Shown one piece after another: positions 1 through 7,317 of a DNA stretch of 64,000 nucleotides. A program made the position numbers and the translations under genes. The notes beneath the pieces were generated by a model. It did not search any database. It worked only from the letters and a program-made list of their open reading frames with translations, and was not told the origin of the DNA. Source of the DNA: Candidatus Bacteroides intestinavium (GTDB lineage Bacteria; Bacteroidota; Bacteroidia; Bacteroidales; Bacteroidaceae); assembly GCA_019118325.1 (NCBI GenBank), contig DWZE01000085.1, positions 16,671 through 80,670 on the forward strand. The letters run 5' to 3'. Position 1 is the first letter of the stretch, and each line of letters opens with the position of its first letter.

Positions 1-364
1 TAAGGACGTTACGCTGACATTTCGTGTGGTGGACGATTCGCTGGCCTACATCAGTGCCAGTAGTTCCGGCCTCGGCATGATGGCCGGCGAGGTCCGTTTG
101 TATCCCGTGGTGCCCGACCAGGGCGACGCTTTCTATATGTATTCGACCCGTCCGTTTCGCTTGGATGCCGTGGCCGATGCCGATGCGGTGGAAATTCCGC
201 TGGTGTTCTATGGCTCCGCCTGGTATGACAAGCAGGCCCATATAACCCGTTTCTGCGGAGAGGATGAAATAGACCCGCAGTTGCAGGCGCAGATTGTGAA
301 AGACGTGCCTCACTTCTACGTGGTAGGCATGGGACTGGAAAAATTGCCGGAAGAAGAACAGTAG
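1..364 (+). CDS. hypothetical protein, 5' end missing (C-terminal part only)
   Basis: An open frame runs from base 2 without a convincing start and ends at TAG 362-364, so the gene begins left of the window and about 120 C-terminal residues are visible. The GTG at base 26 is internal to the same frame and need not be the start. The residues look like a soluble beta-rich domain (for example LVFYGSAWYDKQ, then VKDVPHFYVVGMG) and end in an acidic KLPEEEQ tail. I do not recognise the family. The codon usage is GC-rich like the neighbours, so this is likely a normal host gene. Confidence 0.6.
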   Translation, partial: KDVTLTFRVVDDSLAYISASSSGLGMMAGEVRLYPVVPDQGDAFYMYSTRPFRLDAVADADAVEIPLVFYGSAWYDKQAHITRFCGEDEIDPQLQAQIVKDVPHFYVVGMGLEKLPEEEQ

Positions 365-484
365 TCCGGGGGCGGAAGACGTGGACTTAAGGGCGAGAGA
401 AGTGTTAGCGAGAGGTGAAAAAGGCTTGATTGCTGTCCTATCGGCTTAAAAAGTGTTATAAAACATACTTTTCTGCTTGGAAAG

Positions 485-515
485 TTTGCAGGTTTCGCAA
501 AAGTCCGTACCTTTG
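485..515 (+). promoter_or_regulatory. Bacteroidetes-type promoter for a small RNA
   Basis: TTTG at 485-488 and TACCTTTG at 508-515 are separated by 19 bases, matching the Bacteroidetes -33/-7 consensus. There is no plausible protein start directly downstream; an intrinsic terminator follows about 45 bases later, so the promoter appears to serve a short non-coding transcript. Confidence 0.6.
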
Positions 516-521
516 CACTGT

Positions 522-582
522 GTTTTTCATGGTATTAGATTTAAGGTTAACAAAGGTTGGGCTCAGCGGAGCCCTTTTTTTT
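522..582 (+). ncRNA. candidate small RNA of about 60 nt
   Basis: The segment starts about seven bases after a consensus promoter and ends in a hairpin plus U-tract. Its body contains GGTATTAGATTTAAGGTTAA, a stretch that I recall as recurring in short intergenic transcripts of Bacteroides; that recollection could not be checked here. No credible reading frame of useful length fits inside it. It lies between the unknown gene ending at 364 and the convergent M23 gene ending at 658. Function unknown. Confidence 0.45.
559..582 (+). terminator. intrinsic terminator of the small RNA
   Basis: GGGCTC (559-564) pairs with GAGCCC (569-574) across the loop AGCG and is followed directly by eight T residues. 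Confidence 0.8.
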
Positions 583-657
583 ATGCCCGTACGTCTGGAG
601 GAGGGGGCGTTGCCTCCTCCGTACTTCCTTCCTTTATGAATGGATTTCTGCCCTTTC

Positions 658-1908
658 TCAAAGATTTTCCAACCGCCGCAAGACAGAATCACACAGCACG
701 GTGAACGCCGCCCGGTTCTGCGCGCTGATGGGTTTCTTGGGTTGCGACTTGATGGTGAGCGGGTTGATGGGTTTGCCGTGTTCGTACACGCGGAAATCCA
801 GATGCGGCCCCGTAGACAAGCCCGTGGAGCCGACGTAGCCGATGACTTGCTTCTGTTTCACCTCCGTCCCCACCTGGATGCCCTTGGCGAAGCGCGAGAG
901 GTGCATATAGGTGGTGGTGTAGACACTGTTGTGCTTGATTTTCAGGTAATTGCCTGCTCCGCCGCGCTGGTAGGCCTTGGCGATGACCTTGCCGTTGCCC
1001 ACGGCATAGACGGGCGTGCCCGCCGGGGCGGCATAGTCCACGCCGTGGTGGGCGCGGTAGCGTTTCAGGACGGGGTGGAAGCGGGCGTTGGAGAAGCGCG
1101 ACGAGATGCGGTAGAAGTCCAGCGGCGCCTTCAGGAAAGCACCTTCCAGGCTGTTGCCTTTTTCATTGTAGTAGAGTTCTTCGTTGTCCTGCGTGAAGGG
1201 GATGGCGTAGTAAGTGCTGTCCGAATGGCGGAAGGCGGCGGCCAACACATGGAAGTTGTCCAGGCTCTTGCCGTCCACGTACTCCTGTTCGTAGATGACG
1301 CGGAACTCGTCGGCCTTCTTCAGGTCGAAGAAGTCGATGGACCAGCCGTAGATGTTGGACAGGACCATGGCCAGCAGCGGCGAGGTCTCTTCGTTCTGCA
1401 TGGCCACCCAGAGCGAGGATTCCACCCGGCCTTTCACCTCTTTCTGCCGCCACTCCGAGGGATTCTCGCCCCGGCGCACGGCACAGTCGCCGCGCAGGTC
1501 GAAGACCACATAGGCCTTGGGGTCTTCCTCATAGACCAGAAAGGCGGTCTGCGGCACGCTGTCGCGGGTGGTGAAGACGGCGTAGGCCTGGCCGGCACGG
1601 ATTTTGCGCACGTCGAAGACGCCGGCCGCCTTCTCATTGACGCGGTGCACCTGCTGGTGCGACAGGCCGTGGTCGGCCAGGATGTAGGACAGGTTCTGTC
1701 CTTGTTTCACGATGCCGTAATCCACTTCATAGTCATCCGTCGGGATGCCATATTTGTACACGATTTCCTCCACTTCCGTAGAGTCCGTCAGTTGAACTTC
1801 GTCCAGCATGTCGCCTGCTGTCCGTTTGGGCAGGAACACCAGTGCCAGGGCGGCTACGGCCAGGAGTAGGCCGATGGTGATGGGGTATCTCTTGTCAATC
1901 TTGCGCAT
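658..1908 (-). CDS. M23 family metallopeptidase with OapA/LysM-like N-terminal domain
   Basis: A 416-residue envelope protein, probably a cell wall endopeptidase or an activator of one. An N-terminal membrane anchor or signal segment (about residues 8-26) is followed by a LysM-like OapA domain (IVKQGQNLSYIL), a middle Csd3-like domain and a C-terminal LytM domain. The LytM motifs are HHGVDY (first zinc ligands, HxxxD), HLSRF (catalytic His) and GPHLDF. In the last motif the usual HxH is HxD, so the third zinc ligand is Asp. I believe this variant is common in Bacteroidetes M23 proteins, but activity is not assured. A TACTTTTG -7 element on this strand (2048-2041) and the 22-bp repeat array lie in its leader. 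Confidence 0.9.
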   Translation of the reverse strand: MRKIDKRYPITIGLLLAVAALALVFLPKRTAGDMLDEVQLTDSTEVEEIVYKYGIPTDDYEVDYGIVKQGQNLSYILADHGLSHQQVHRVNEKAAGVFDVRKIRAGQAYAVFTTRDSVPQTAFLVYEEDPKAYVVFDLRGDCAVRRGENPSEWRQKEVKGRVESSLWVAMQNEETSPLLAMVLSNIYGWSIDFFDLKKADEFRVIYEQEYVDGKSLDNFHVLAAAFRHSDSTYYAIPFTQDNEELYYNEKGNSLEGAFLKAPLDFYRISSRFSNARFHPVLKRYRAHHGVDYAAPAGTPVYAVGNGKVIAKAYQRGGAGNYLKIKHNSVYTTTYMHLSRFAKGIQVGTEVKQKQVIGYVGSTGLSTGPHLDFRVYEHGKPINPLTIKSQPKKPISAQNRAAFTVLCDSVLRRLENL

Positions 1909-1959
1909 AGTCTATGGGTTATTAACGGGGTTTTGTTCCGTGACGTTCCGGCGCTCGGG

Positions 1960-2017
1960 CGCAGATGTCGCTGCCCGTGCTCCGCGATATCTGCGCCCGT
2001 GCTCCGCGATATCTCCG
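1960..2017. repeat. GATATC 22-bp-period array (copy A)
   Basis: Three units have their 6-base cores starting at 1964 (GATGTC), 1986 (GATATC) and 2008 (GATATC), exactly 22 bp apart, with flanks such as CCCGTGCTCCGC. The array lies in the 242-bp divergent gap between the M23 gene and the metallophosphoesterase gene, inside the probable 5' leader of the M23 transcript. Confidence 0.85.
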
Positions 2018-2150
2018 GACAACCGTCCGCGAACGTGCCACAAAAGTAGGGAAAAATAGGGAAAAAAAGCGAACGATGCACCACCTAATTTTGCGGTTAG
2101 CCGCTTTATTGTTAATATTGCGCCCGCAAATCAAGACTATCAAGACGAAT

Positions 2151-3242
2151 ATGTGGTTCATTCTTATTGCATTGGTCATCTACCTGGGCGCCAACGGGTG
2201 GGTGTATTATAATGGGCATGTGGCCCTGCAGGGCTGTCCGATGGCTGTGCGCATGGCTTTCGGCGTTGTGTTCTGGGCAGTGGCGCTTTCCTTTATCGGC
2301 TTCATGGCTTTGCGGGGTCGGCATCTGACGCCGCTCATGGGACATTGGGTTTACTTCGTCAGCAACGGCTGGCTCGTCGCCCTGCTCTACCTGACGCTGC
2401 TGCTGGCGGTTGGGCAGTTGCCCCGCCTCTTTGGCGTGCACGTTCCCCATCTCTTCGGCGTTTGCGTGGGGCTGACGGCCTTGCTGCTGGCTTACGGTTA
2501 TTGGCATTACCGTCATCCTGCCGTGCGTACGTTGCAGGTGGATATAGACAAGCCCGTGGACGGCCCGAAGCAGCTGCGCGCGGTAGCCATCAGCGACGTG
2601 CACCTGGGCTACGGCAACAACCGCCGTGTGCTGGAGGACTATGTGCGGATGATCAACGAGGCCCGTCCGGACGTGGTGCTCATTGCGGGCGACCTGATAG
2701 ACATGTCCCTCAAGCCCTTGTGGCAGGAGCGGATGCAGGATGTCCTGCGGGAGGTGCAGGCTCCGTTGGGGATATACATGGTGCCGGGCAATCACGAGTT
2801 CATCAGCGGCATCCGCGCGACCGAAGAGTTTATCGGGCGGACTCCCATCCGGCTGTTGCGCGACAGCATCGTCACGTTGCCTGGCGGGGTGCAGGTGGTC
2901 GGCCGTGATGACCGCAGCAACCGCCGGCGCCTGCGGGCGGACGACCTTATCGGCCGGGCCGATGCCTCGCGCCCCATCCTGGTGTTGGATCACCAGCCCT
3001 ATGACGACCAGTTGGAACAGATTGCCGCCGGTGGCGCCGATTTCACCCTGTGCGGGCATACGCATGCCGGTCAGGTGTGGCCGCTGAGCCTGGTCACCGG
3101 CGCCATTTACAGGCAGGACCACGGCTACGGCCGATGGGGGCGGACGCAGGTCTATGTCTCGTCCGGGCTTGGGTTGTGGGGGCCGCCCTTCCGCATCGGG
3201 ACGGACAGCGAGATGGTGGTCATTGATTTCCGCTTCCGATGA
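2151..3242 (+). CDS. membrane-anchored metallophosphoesterase
   Basis: 363 residues from the ATG at 2151. This start places a four-segment hydrophobic region (about residues 1-120) at the N-terminus; starting further upstream would translate repeat DNA. The C-terminal calcineurin-like phosphoesterase domain carries SDVHLG, GDLID, GNHE, LDHQP and GHTHAGQ, the full set of metal ligands. This matches the YkuE/YaeI-type phosphodiesterases that act on lipid-linked phosphates at the membrane; the substrate here is unknown. Its 3' end overlaps the convergent mechanosensitive channel gene by 23 bp. Confidence 0.9.
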   Translation: MWFILIALVIYLGANGWVYYNGHVALQGCPMAVRMAFGVVFWAVALSFIGFMALRGRHLTPLMGHWVYFVSNGWLVALLYLTLLLAVGQLPRLFGVHVPHLFGVCVGLTALLLAYGYWHYRHPAVRTLQVDIDKPVDGPKQLRAVAISDVHLGYGNNRRVLEDYVRMINEARPDVVLIAGDLIDMSLKPLWQERMQDVLREVQAPLGIYMVPGNHEFISGIRATEEFIGRTPIRLLRDSIVTLPGGVQVVGRDDRSNRRRLRADDLIGRADASRPILVLDHQPYDDQLEQIAAGGADFTLCGHTHAGQVWPLSLVTGAIYRQDHGYGRWGRTQVYVSSGLGLWGPPFRIGTDSEMVVIDFRFR

Positions 3243-4428
3243 GGGCTTGGATGTCGTCGCCCGAGGGCGCCTGGAAGATGCGCAGGCCAAACTCAGGGAC
3301 GATGGCCAGCACGTAGTCGAAGACGTCGGACTGCACGCCTTCGTAGGGCACCCAGTCCTTGATGCGCGAGAAGAAGTACAGCTCCAGCGGGATGCCGTGC
3401 TCCGTGGGTTGCAGTTGCCGCACCATGCAGTGCAGGTCCGTGTTGACCACGGGCAGCGAGCGCAGGTAGGCCACGATGTAGGCGCGCAGCACGCCCAGGT
3501 TGGTCAGCGGGTCGGGGTGGGCGCCCTCGAAGAAGTCCTTCAGCAGAGGCATTTTCCGGTATTTTTCCAGCATCTCCGGCGTGCAGAAGCGCACGCTGTG
3601 CAGGTCGATGTTGATGCTCCGCTTCACGCGGCGGCCTCCGCTCTCGCGCATGGCGTTCCAGTTTTCGAAGGAGTCGCTCACGAGGAGGTAGGGTGGCAGG
3701 GTGGCCACGGTGTTGTCCCAGTTGCGCACCTTCACCGTGTTGAGCGTCACCTCCGTTACCGTGCCGTCCACTCCGTATTTGGCCATTTTGATCCAGTCGC
3801 CCACCTTCAGCATATTGTTGGCAGAGAGTTGTATGCCGCTGACGAAGCCCATGATGGTGTCCTTGAACACCAGCATCAGCACGGCGGACATGGCGCCCAG
3901 GCTGGCCAGCAGGTTCATGGGATTCTGGTCCGTCAGTTCGCCGATGATGACGATGGCGCCCACCAGCCACAGCAGCACCTGCACCGTCTGCACCATGCCC
4001 TTGAGCGGGCGGTTGCGGTAGCGGCCCGTCTCGCTGTACACCGTGTAGACGGCTCCCATGAAGGCATGTCCGAAGAACAGGAGCGAGAGAATGATGAACA
4101 CCATGCAGATGCGCTGGACGAGGCTGACGGTTGCCGGTGCCGTGTCGGCAAAGGCGATGGGCGTGAACAGGTAGATGATGAGGGGCACGACAATGTGGCT
4201 GAGGCGCACCATCACCTTGTGGTCGAACACGATGTCGTCCCACGTGGCTTTGGTCTTTTTCACCAGTTGTGCCACGGCCCTCAATACCACGCGGCGGCAA
4301 ATCTGGTCGGTCGCCAGGGCGATGAGCACCAGCAGGACGAAGGCGATGAAGTGGTCCAGCGTGTCGGCGGTGTCCGGGGCGATGCCCCAGGAGATGAGCA
4401 GTTGTTTGATGGCGTTCAGTATTTTCAT
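3220..4428 (-). CDS. mechanosensitive ion channel family protein (MscS/YbdG type)
   Basis: 402 residues with four to five N-terminal transmembrane helices, then the conserved MscS pore and beta domain (LASLGAMSAVLMLVFKDTI, VGDWIKM, GTVTEVTLNTVKVRNWDN). The size and long C-terminal domain resemble the YbdG/MscM subgroup, which opens on hypo-osmotic shock in the inner membrane. It lies 21 bp downstream of the DUF4435 gene on the same strand and may share its transcript. Confidence 0.92.
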   Translation of the reverse strand: MKILNAIKQLLISWGIAPDTADTLDHFIAFVLLVLIALATDQICRRVVLRAVAQLVKKTKATWDDIVFDHKVMVRLSHIVVPLIIYLFTPIAFADTAPATVSLVQRICMVFIILSLLFFGHAFMGAVYTVYSETGRYRNRPLKGMVQTVQVLLWLVGAIVIIGELTDQNPMNLLASLGAMSAVLMLVFKDTIMGFVSGIQLSANNMLKVGDWIKMAKYGVDGTVTEVTLNTVKVRNWDNTVATLPPYLLVSDSFENWNAMRESGGRRVKRSINIDLHSVRFCTPEMLEKYRKMPLLKDFFEGAHPDPLTNLGVLRAYIVAYLRSLPVVNTDLHCMVRQLQPTEHGIPLELYFFSRIKDWVPYEGVQSDVFDYVLAIVPEFGLRIFQAPSGDDIQALIGSGNQ

Positions 4429-4449
4429 GAGCAGTCTTACTTTCGTGGG

Positions 4450-5454
4450 TTAGTCTTCGGTTTCCTCCAGGAAGCGGAGGAGGTCCTCCCGGATCCATTG
4501 GTAGAGGTAGAGGTCTTTGTAGTTGCTGTTCTTCTTCAGCATCAGCTGGACGGCGACCTGGCTGTTCTCGTAGCCCGTCAGCTCGTTGCGGAACTGGGCG
4601 CTGTGTTCGGCCAGGCGCTTGATTTCCTGTTCGCGCTCGCGGCGCAGCTGGGTGCAGATGGGGGTGAGCAGGTGCAGGACGACGCCGTCCATCAGGTGGT
4701 GTCCCTGGATGTAGAGGTAGGTGGTGTCCGGCGTCAGGCCCAGGCGGGTCAGCTCTTCGCCCAGGGCTTTCACTCCGGGGATGTCTTCGGGATAGAGTTC
4801 GCGCAGTTCGGCCAGTTTGGCGTTTACGGTCTCGCGCATCTCGTCCAGGCAACGGTAGGGTTGCTTCAGGCTGAAGTCCTCCAGGCGGATACAGGCGTTG
4901 AAGTCGTACATGGGGAAGGTCTCCGTGTCCCGCCGGCGGTAAAACCAGATATTCCACAGGAAGAGCGGGTAGGCTATCTGCGAATACCTTTGCAGGAAGG
5001 CGGGCAGGTCCACGATGATGCGGTCGTTCAGCGTGGCCTGGACGCAGACTTCGTGCAGGCTTTCGGCGTAGCACTGGAAGCTCTCGATGGCATAGCCGTA
5101 GGTCTGGAAGATGTAGGGATTGTCGTTGACCTTGCGCGAGGTGTGCGTGGCTCCCTGCAGCAGGAAGTCGTAGTCGCTATCCACGCAGGCGATGAGGCTA
5201 TGGCCCAGTTCCTCGGTGTTCAGTGTGTTCATCAGCACCATTTTCTTGCCTTTGGCCAGGCTGGTGGACGAGGGGAGCATCACCTGGAAGTAGCGCGTGT
5301 CGTCCTCGAACTCGCTGAGCAGCGTGCGCCAGAAGGCCACGTCGTCGTAGCTTTCCACGTAGGCCACGATGCGACGCCGCCGTTTGCGCGGTGCCAGTTT
5401 GCGGGCGGCATCGAGATAGGCCGAGGTGAGGTTGTGACGTAAAGTAGTAGGCAT
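4450..5454 (-). CDS. DUF4435 protein, TOPRIM-like putative nuclease
   Basis: 334 residues. The N-terminal region carries the acidic pattern expected of DUF4435/TOPRIM folds: Glu34 in AYVESYDDVAFW and Asp92/Asp94 in ACVDSDYDF. In the PARIS anti-phage system the AriB effector is a DUF4435 protein and its partner AriA is an ABC-type ATPase. Here an ABC-type ATPase lies on the same strand at 7295-8143, separated by an AT-rich NVEALA island. The gene has its own consensus promoter at 5481-5512, so expression need not depend on the island. The defence role is inference; related Bacteroidales proteins are annotated only by domain. Confidence 0.8.
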   Translation of the reverse strand: MPTTLRHNLTSAYLDAARKLAPRKRRRRIVAYVESYDDVAFWRTLLSEFEDDTRYFQVMLPSSTSLAKGKKMVLMNTLNTEELGHSLIACVDSDYDFLLQGATHTSRKVNDNPYIFQTYGYAIESFQCYAESLHEVCVQATLNDRIIVDLPAFLQRYSQIAYPLFLWNIWFYRRRDTETFPMYDFNACIRLEDFSLKQPYRCLDEMRETVNAKLAELRELYPEDIPGVKALGEELTRLGLTPDTTYLYIQGHHLMDGVVLHLLTPICTQLRREREQEIKRLAEHSAQFRNELTGYENSQVAVQLMLKKNSNYKDLYLYQWIREDLLRFLEETED

Positions 5455-5480
5455 AAGCGTGCGATTTGTCAGTCATCACG

Positions 5481-5512
5481 CAAATGTAGCACATTGTCCA
5501 CAAACCTGCAAA
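5481..5512 (-). promoter_or_regulatory. promoter for the DUF4435 gene
   Basis: On the minus strand TTTG (5512-5509) and TACATTTG (5488-5481) are separated by 20 bases. The start codon of the DUF4435 gene is about 27 bases downstream of the -7 box, giving a short leader. Confidence 0.6.
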
Positions 5513-5528
5513 CGGGAGAATTGGATTA

Positions 5529-6644
5529 TTATGAATTTTCTGTTTCTCCCCTTTCAGGCGTAACTTTTGCAAGGGGTATTTTGTACATGCTGATTTCCAT
5601 GTCATCCTCGGTGAATGTCGCCCTGAACAGATACAGGTTCCCTTCCTGCAATTTGGCCAATGTGCCATGTTCCGGGTATTCCAGTTGGCAGGTATGCAAG
5701 GGGTGCCCGCTGGCCAGGTCTATCTGGTATATTTTCAGCTTCCTGCTGCCGCTTTGCCATGTCCCGTCTGCGTCCAAGGCATATTTCCCTGTTTCAGCCA
5801 ACAAGTAAAGGGCGTTGTCCCATACATCCACTTGTGTGACAAGGCTGTTGGAGAACACATAGTCAATTGCGAATTTCCTGTCTGTATTGATGATTTCGTA
5901 GGCACTCCCTTCTATGGGGGTTACCTTGAAATCATCGTCTGCATAGGCCCATTCCTTCACCTCGTCTTGTGGATTATTTAAGTCGATAGCATATACCCCT
6001 AATTGGGAAGGCCTGCATCCGTAGATTTTGTCATCTGTAGTGCATAATCCACCGGCTCGTATTTTCAAGTAGAGGAGCATATCCTCTTCTTTATTTTGGC
6101 GAATGGTTGCCAATGATTTCAGGGAGGATAGGTCGAAAACCTCGATGGTCTTATCATCTTCCGTCCCGTCATACAGGCAAGCTATCAGGCTGTCGCGGCA
6201 GACTGCAATTTCGTCCACATTCTGGCAAGGCAGGTCGTAGTCCCGGACGGGTACGCCCATCTTGTCATACACGAACAATTTCCGTTGGAACCTGCTGAAT
6301 ACATACACGTATTTGTCAGACACATATATCGCGTCAGGGTATGAATATTGAAAAGGGCCGTTACCCACGGAACCTATCTTGCCTATTTGCTTGCCTGCGG
6401 ATGAATAGATGATTAGTTTGCGGTCTCCTGCTACCAGAAAAGAAGAATCGGTCAATACGGCAAAGTTATTCACACTCTTCCCCAAGAAATCCATGTTTTC
6501 TTGTAGCGTCAACGAACTTTCCACAGAAAGTTCTTCTTTGCTTGCCTCTGGCATTTCCCAAAGCGGGAGTTTTTCTTGTGCATGCTTGCAGCTGACTAAT
6601 GATAGTAATGCACCACAAACTGTTATTAGCAGTTTTTTTCTCAT
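5529..6644 (-). CDS. BF3164-like lipoprotein with six-bladed beta-propeller
   Basis: About 371 residues from MRKKLLITVCG; an ATG two codons upstream (6650) is equally possible. The N-terminus is a lipoprotein signal with lipobox LSLVSC, so the protein is exported and lipid-anchored. The rest shows repeated WD/NHL-like blades (FLVAGDRKLIIYSSAGKQI, DKYVYVFSRFQRKLFVYDK) as in the 6-bladed propeller lipoproteins of Bacteroidales. It lies directly downstream of an NVEALA peptide gene, the standard pairing for this family. No function has been established for it. The DNA is clearly more AT-rich than the flanking ATPase and DUF4435 genes, which suggests horizontal acquisition. Confidence 0.85.
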   Translation of the reverse strand: MRKKLLITVCGALLSLVSCKHAQEKLPLWEMPEASKEELSVESSLTLQENMDFLGKSVNNFAVLTDSSFLVAGDRKLIIYSSAGKQIGKIGSVGNGPFQYSYPDAIYVSDKYVYVFSRFQRKLFVYDKMGVPVRDYDLPCQNVDEIAVCRDSLIACLYDGTEDDKTIEVFDLSSLKSLATIRQNKEEDMLLYLKIRAGGLCTTDDKIYGCRPSQLGVYAIDLNNPQDEVKEWAYADDDFKVTPIEGSAYEIINTDRKFAIDYVFSNSLVTQVDVWDNALYLLAETGKYALDADGTWQSGSRKLKIYQIDLASGHPLHTCQLEYPEHGTLAKLQEGNLYLFRATFTEDDMEISMYKIPLAKVTPERGETENS

Positions 6645-6715
6645 AATCATTTTATGAAAATATATGCCCACTCGTATTCTGTCCTATACAAGTAGGCATA
6701 CTCGCACAAATTAAA

Positions 6716-7009
6716 TTACTTTCCGTGGGGACAAGTTCCTTCATTACATTTATAACTTCCTCCTGTTATACATTCAGAACCAAAAGTATTCCAAGCGAAC
6801 GAAATCCTGATATTCCAAATGGGACATGTAGTATAAGCGATTCCGTCTGAGCCGCAAGAAGAAGACCCCTCTCCTTGTGCTAATGCTTCAATATTGGCCA
6901 ACATAATGTCTGACATTTTCGTTGTTTCTTTAGGAGTGCTCAAGTAAATAGAAACTCCTGCAACTGCAGCAATGAAGACCGTAAGTAAACCAATAGAAAT
7001 TTTCTTCAT
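6716..7009 (-). CDS. NVEALA family exported cysteine-rich peptide
   Basis: 97 residues. A signal or anchor segment (ISIGLLTVFIAAVAGVSIYL) is followed by the family hallmark LANIEALAQ (NVEALA consensus) and then a mature-like C-terminal half of about 50 residues with five cysteines and many Gly and Ser. The arrangement resembles a leader ending in a conserved motif followed by a small secreted product, but no processing enzyme is adjacent. A consensus promoter lies about 120 bases upstream, and the propeller lipoprotein follows in the same direction. Confidence 0.85.
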   Translation of the reverse strand: MKKISIGLLTVFIAAVAGVSIYLSTPKETTKMSDIMLANIEALAQGEGSSSCGSDGIAYTTCPIWNIRISFAWNTFGSECITGGSYKCNEGTCPHGK

Positions 7010-7127
7010 AATGTTATTTGTTTTTAATGGATATGTTTGAATTACGGGTTTAAATCACCTTATATGATTGCATTCATATAGGTTAAATGAGGATACAACT
7101 ATATTATATGTTATTAGAGTTACGTTG

Positions 7128-7159
7128 CAAACGTACTGCTAATCCTGATGTTTACCAAA
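7128..7159 (-). promoter_or_regulatory. promoter of the NVEALA-propeller operon
   Basis: On the minus strand TTTG (7159-7156) and TACGTTTG (7135-7128) are separated by 20 bases. This predicts a leader of about 110 nt before the NVEALA start at 7009. Confidence 0.6.
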
Positions 7160-7200
7160 TAAAGCTCTGTTTTTTTTTTGAGTAAATTAACAAAATCCTA

Positions 7201-7317
7201 TGCAACCTCACCAAAGGCAAAGTCTGCAGCTTGCTGAAGAACATCGCCGCGCAGCTGACGGAGGACAGCAATCCCGTCTTGGTAGTGGTCCGCCTCAAGG
7301 GTTGCCCGTCGGAGTAA
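7201..7317 (+). pseudogene. 3' remnant of a plus-strand gene, possibly a propeller lipoprotein
   Basis: From base 7201 the DNA turns abruptly GC-rich, and one plus-strand frame reads 38 codons to TAA 7315-7317, ending LTEDSNPVLVVVRLKGCPSE. This ending resembles the C-termini of six-bladed propeller lipoproteins; that comparison is from memory. There is no start codon and the sequence to the left is AT-rich island DNA, so the 5' part is missing. It overlaps the 3' end of the minus-strand ATPase gene by 23 bp. It probably marks the boundary of the inserted island. Confidence 0.4.

Noticed and set aside
587..633. GTAC...GGAGGAGG/CCTCCTCC inverted repeat as terminator of the M23 gene
   Set aside because: On the minus strand the stem is followed by an A-run, not a T-run, so it does not qualify as an intrinsic terminator.
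3154..5442. Plus-strand reading frame of 762 codons opposite the mechanosensitive channel and DUF4435 genes
   Set aside because: It spans two clear minus-strand genes, has His/Gln/Asp/Val-rich low-information composition and no recognisable motif. Long shadow frames like this come from GC-rich codon usage.
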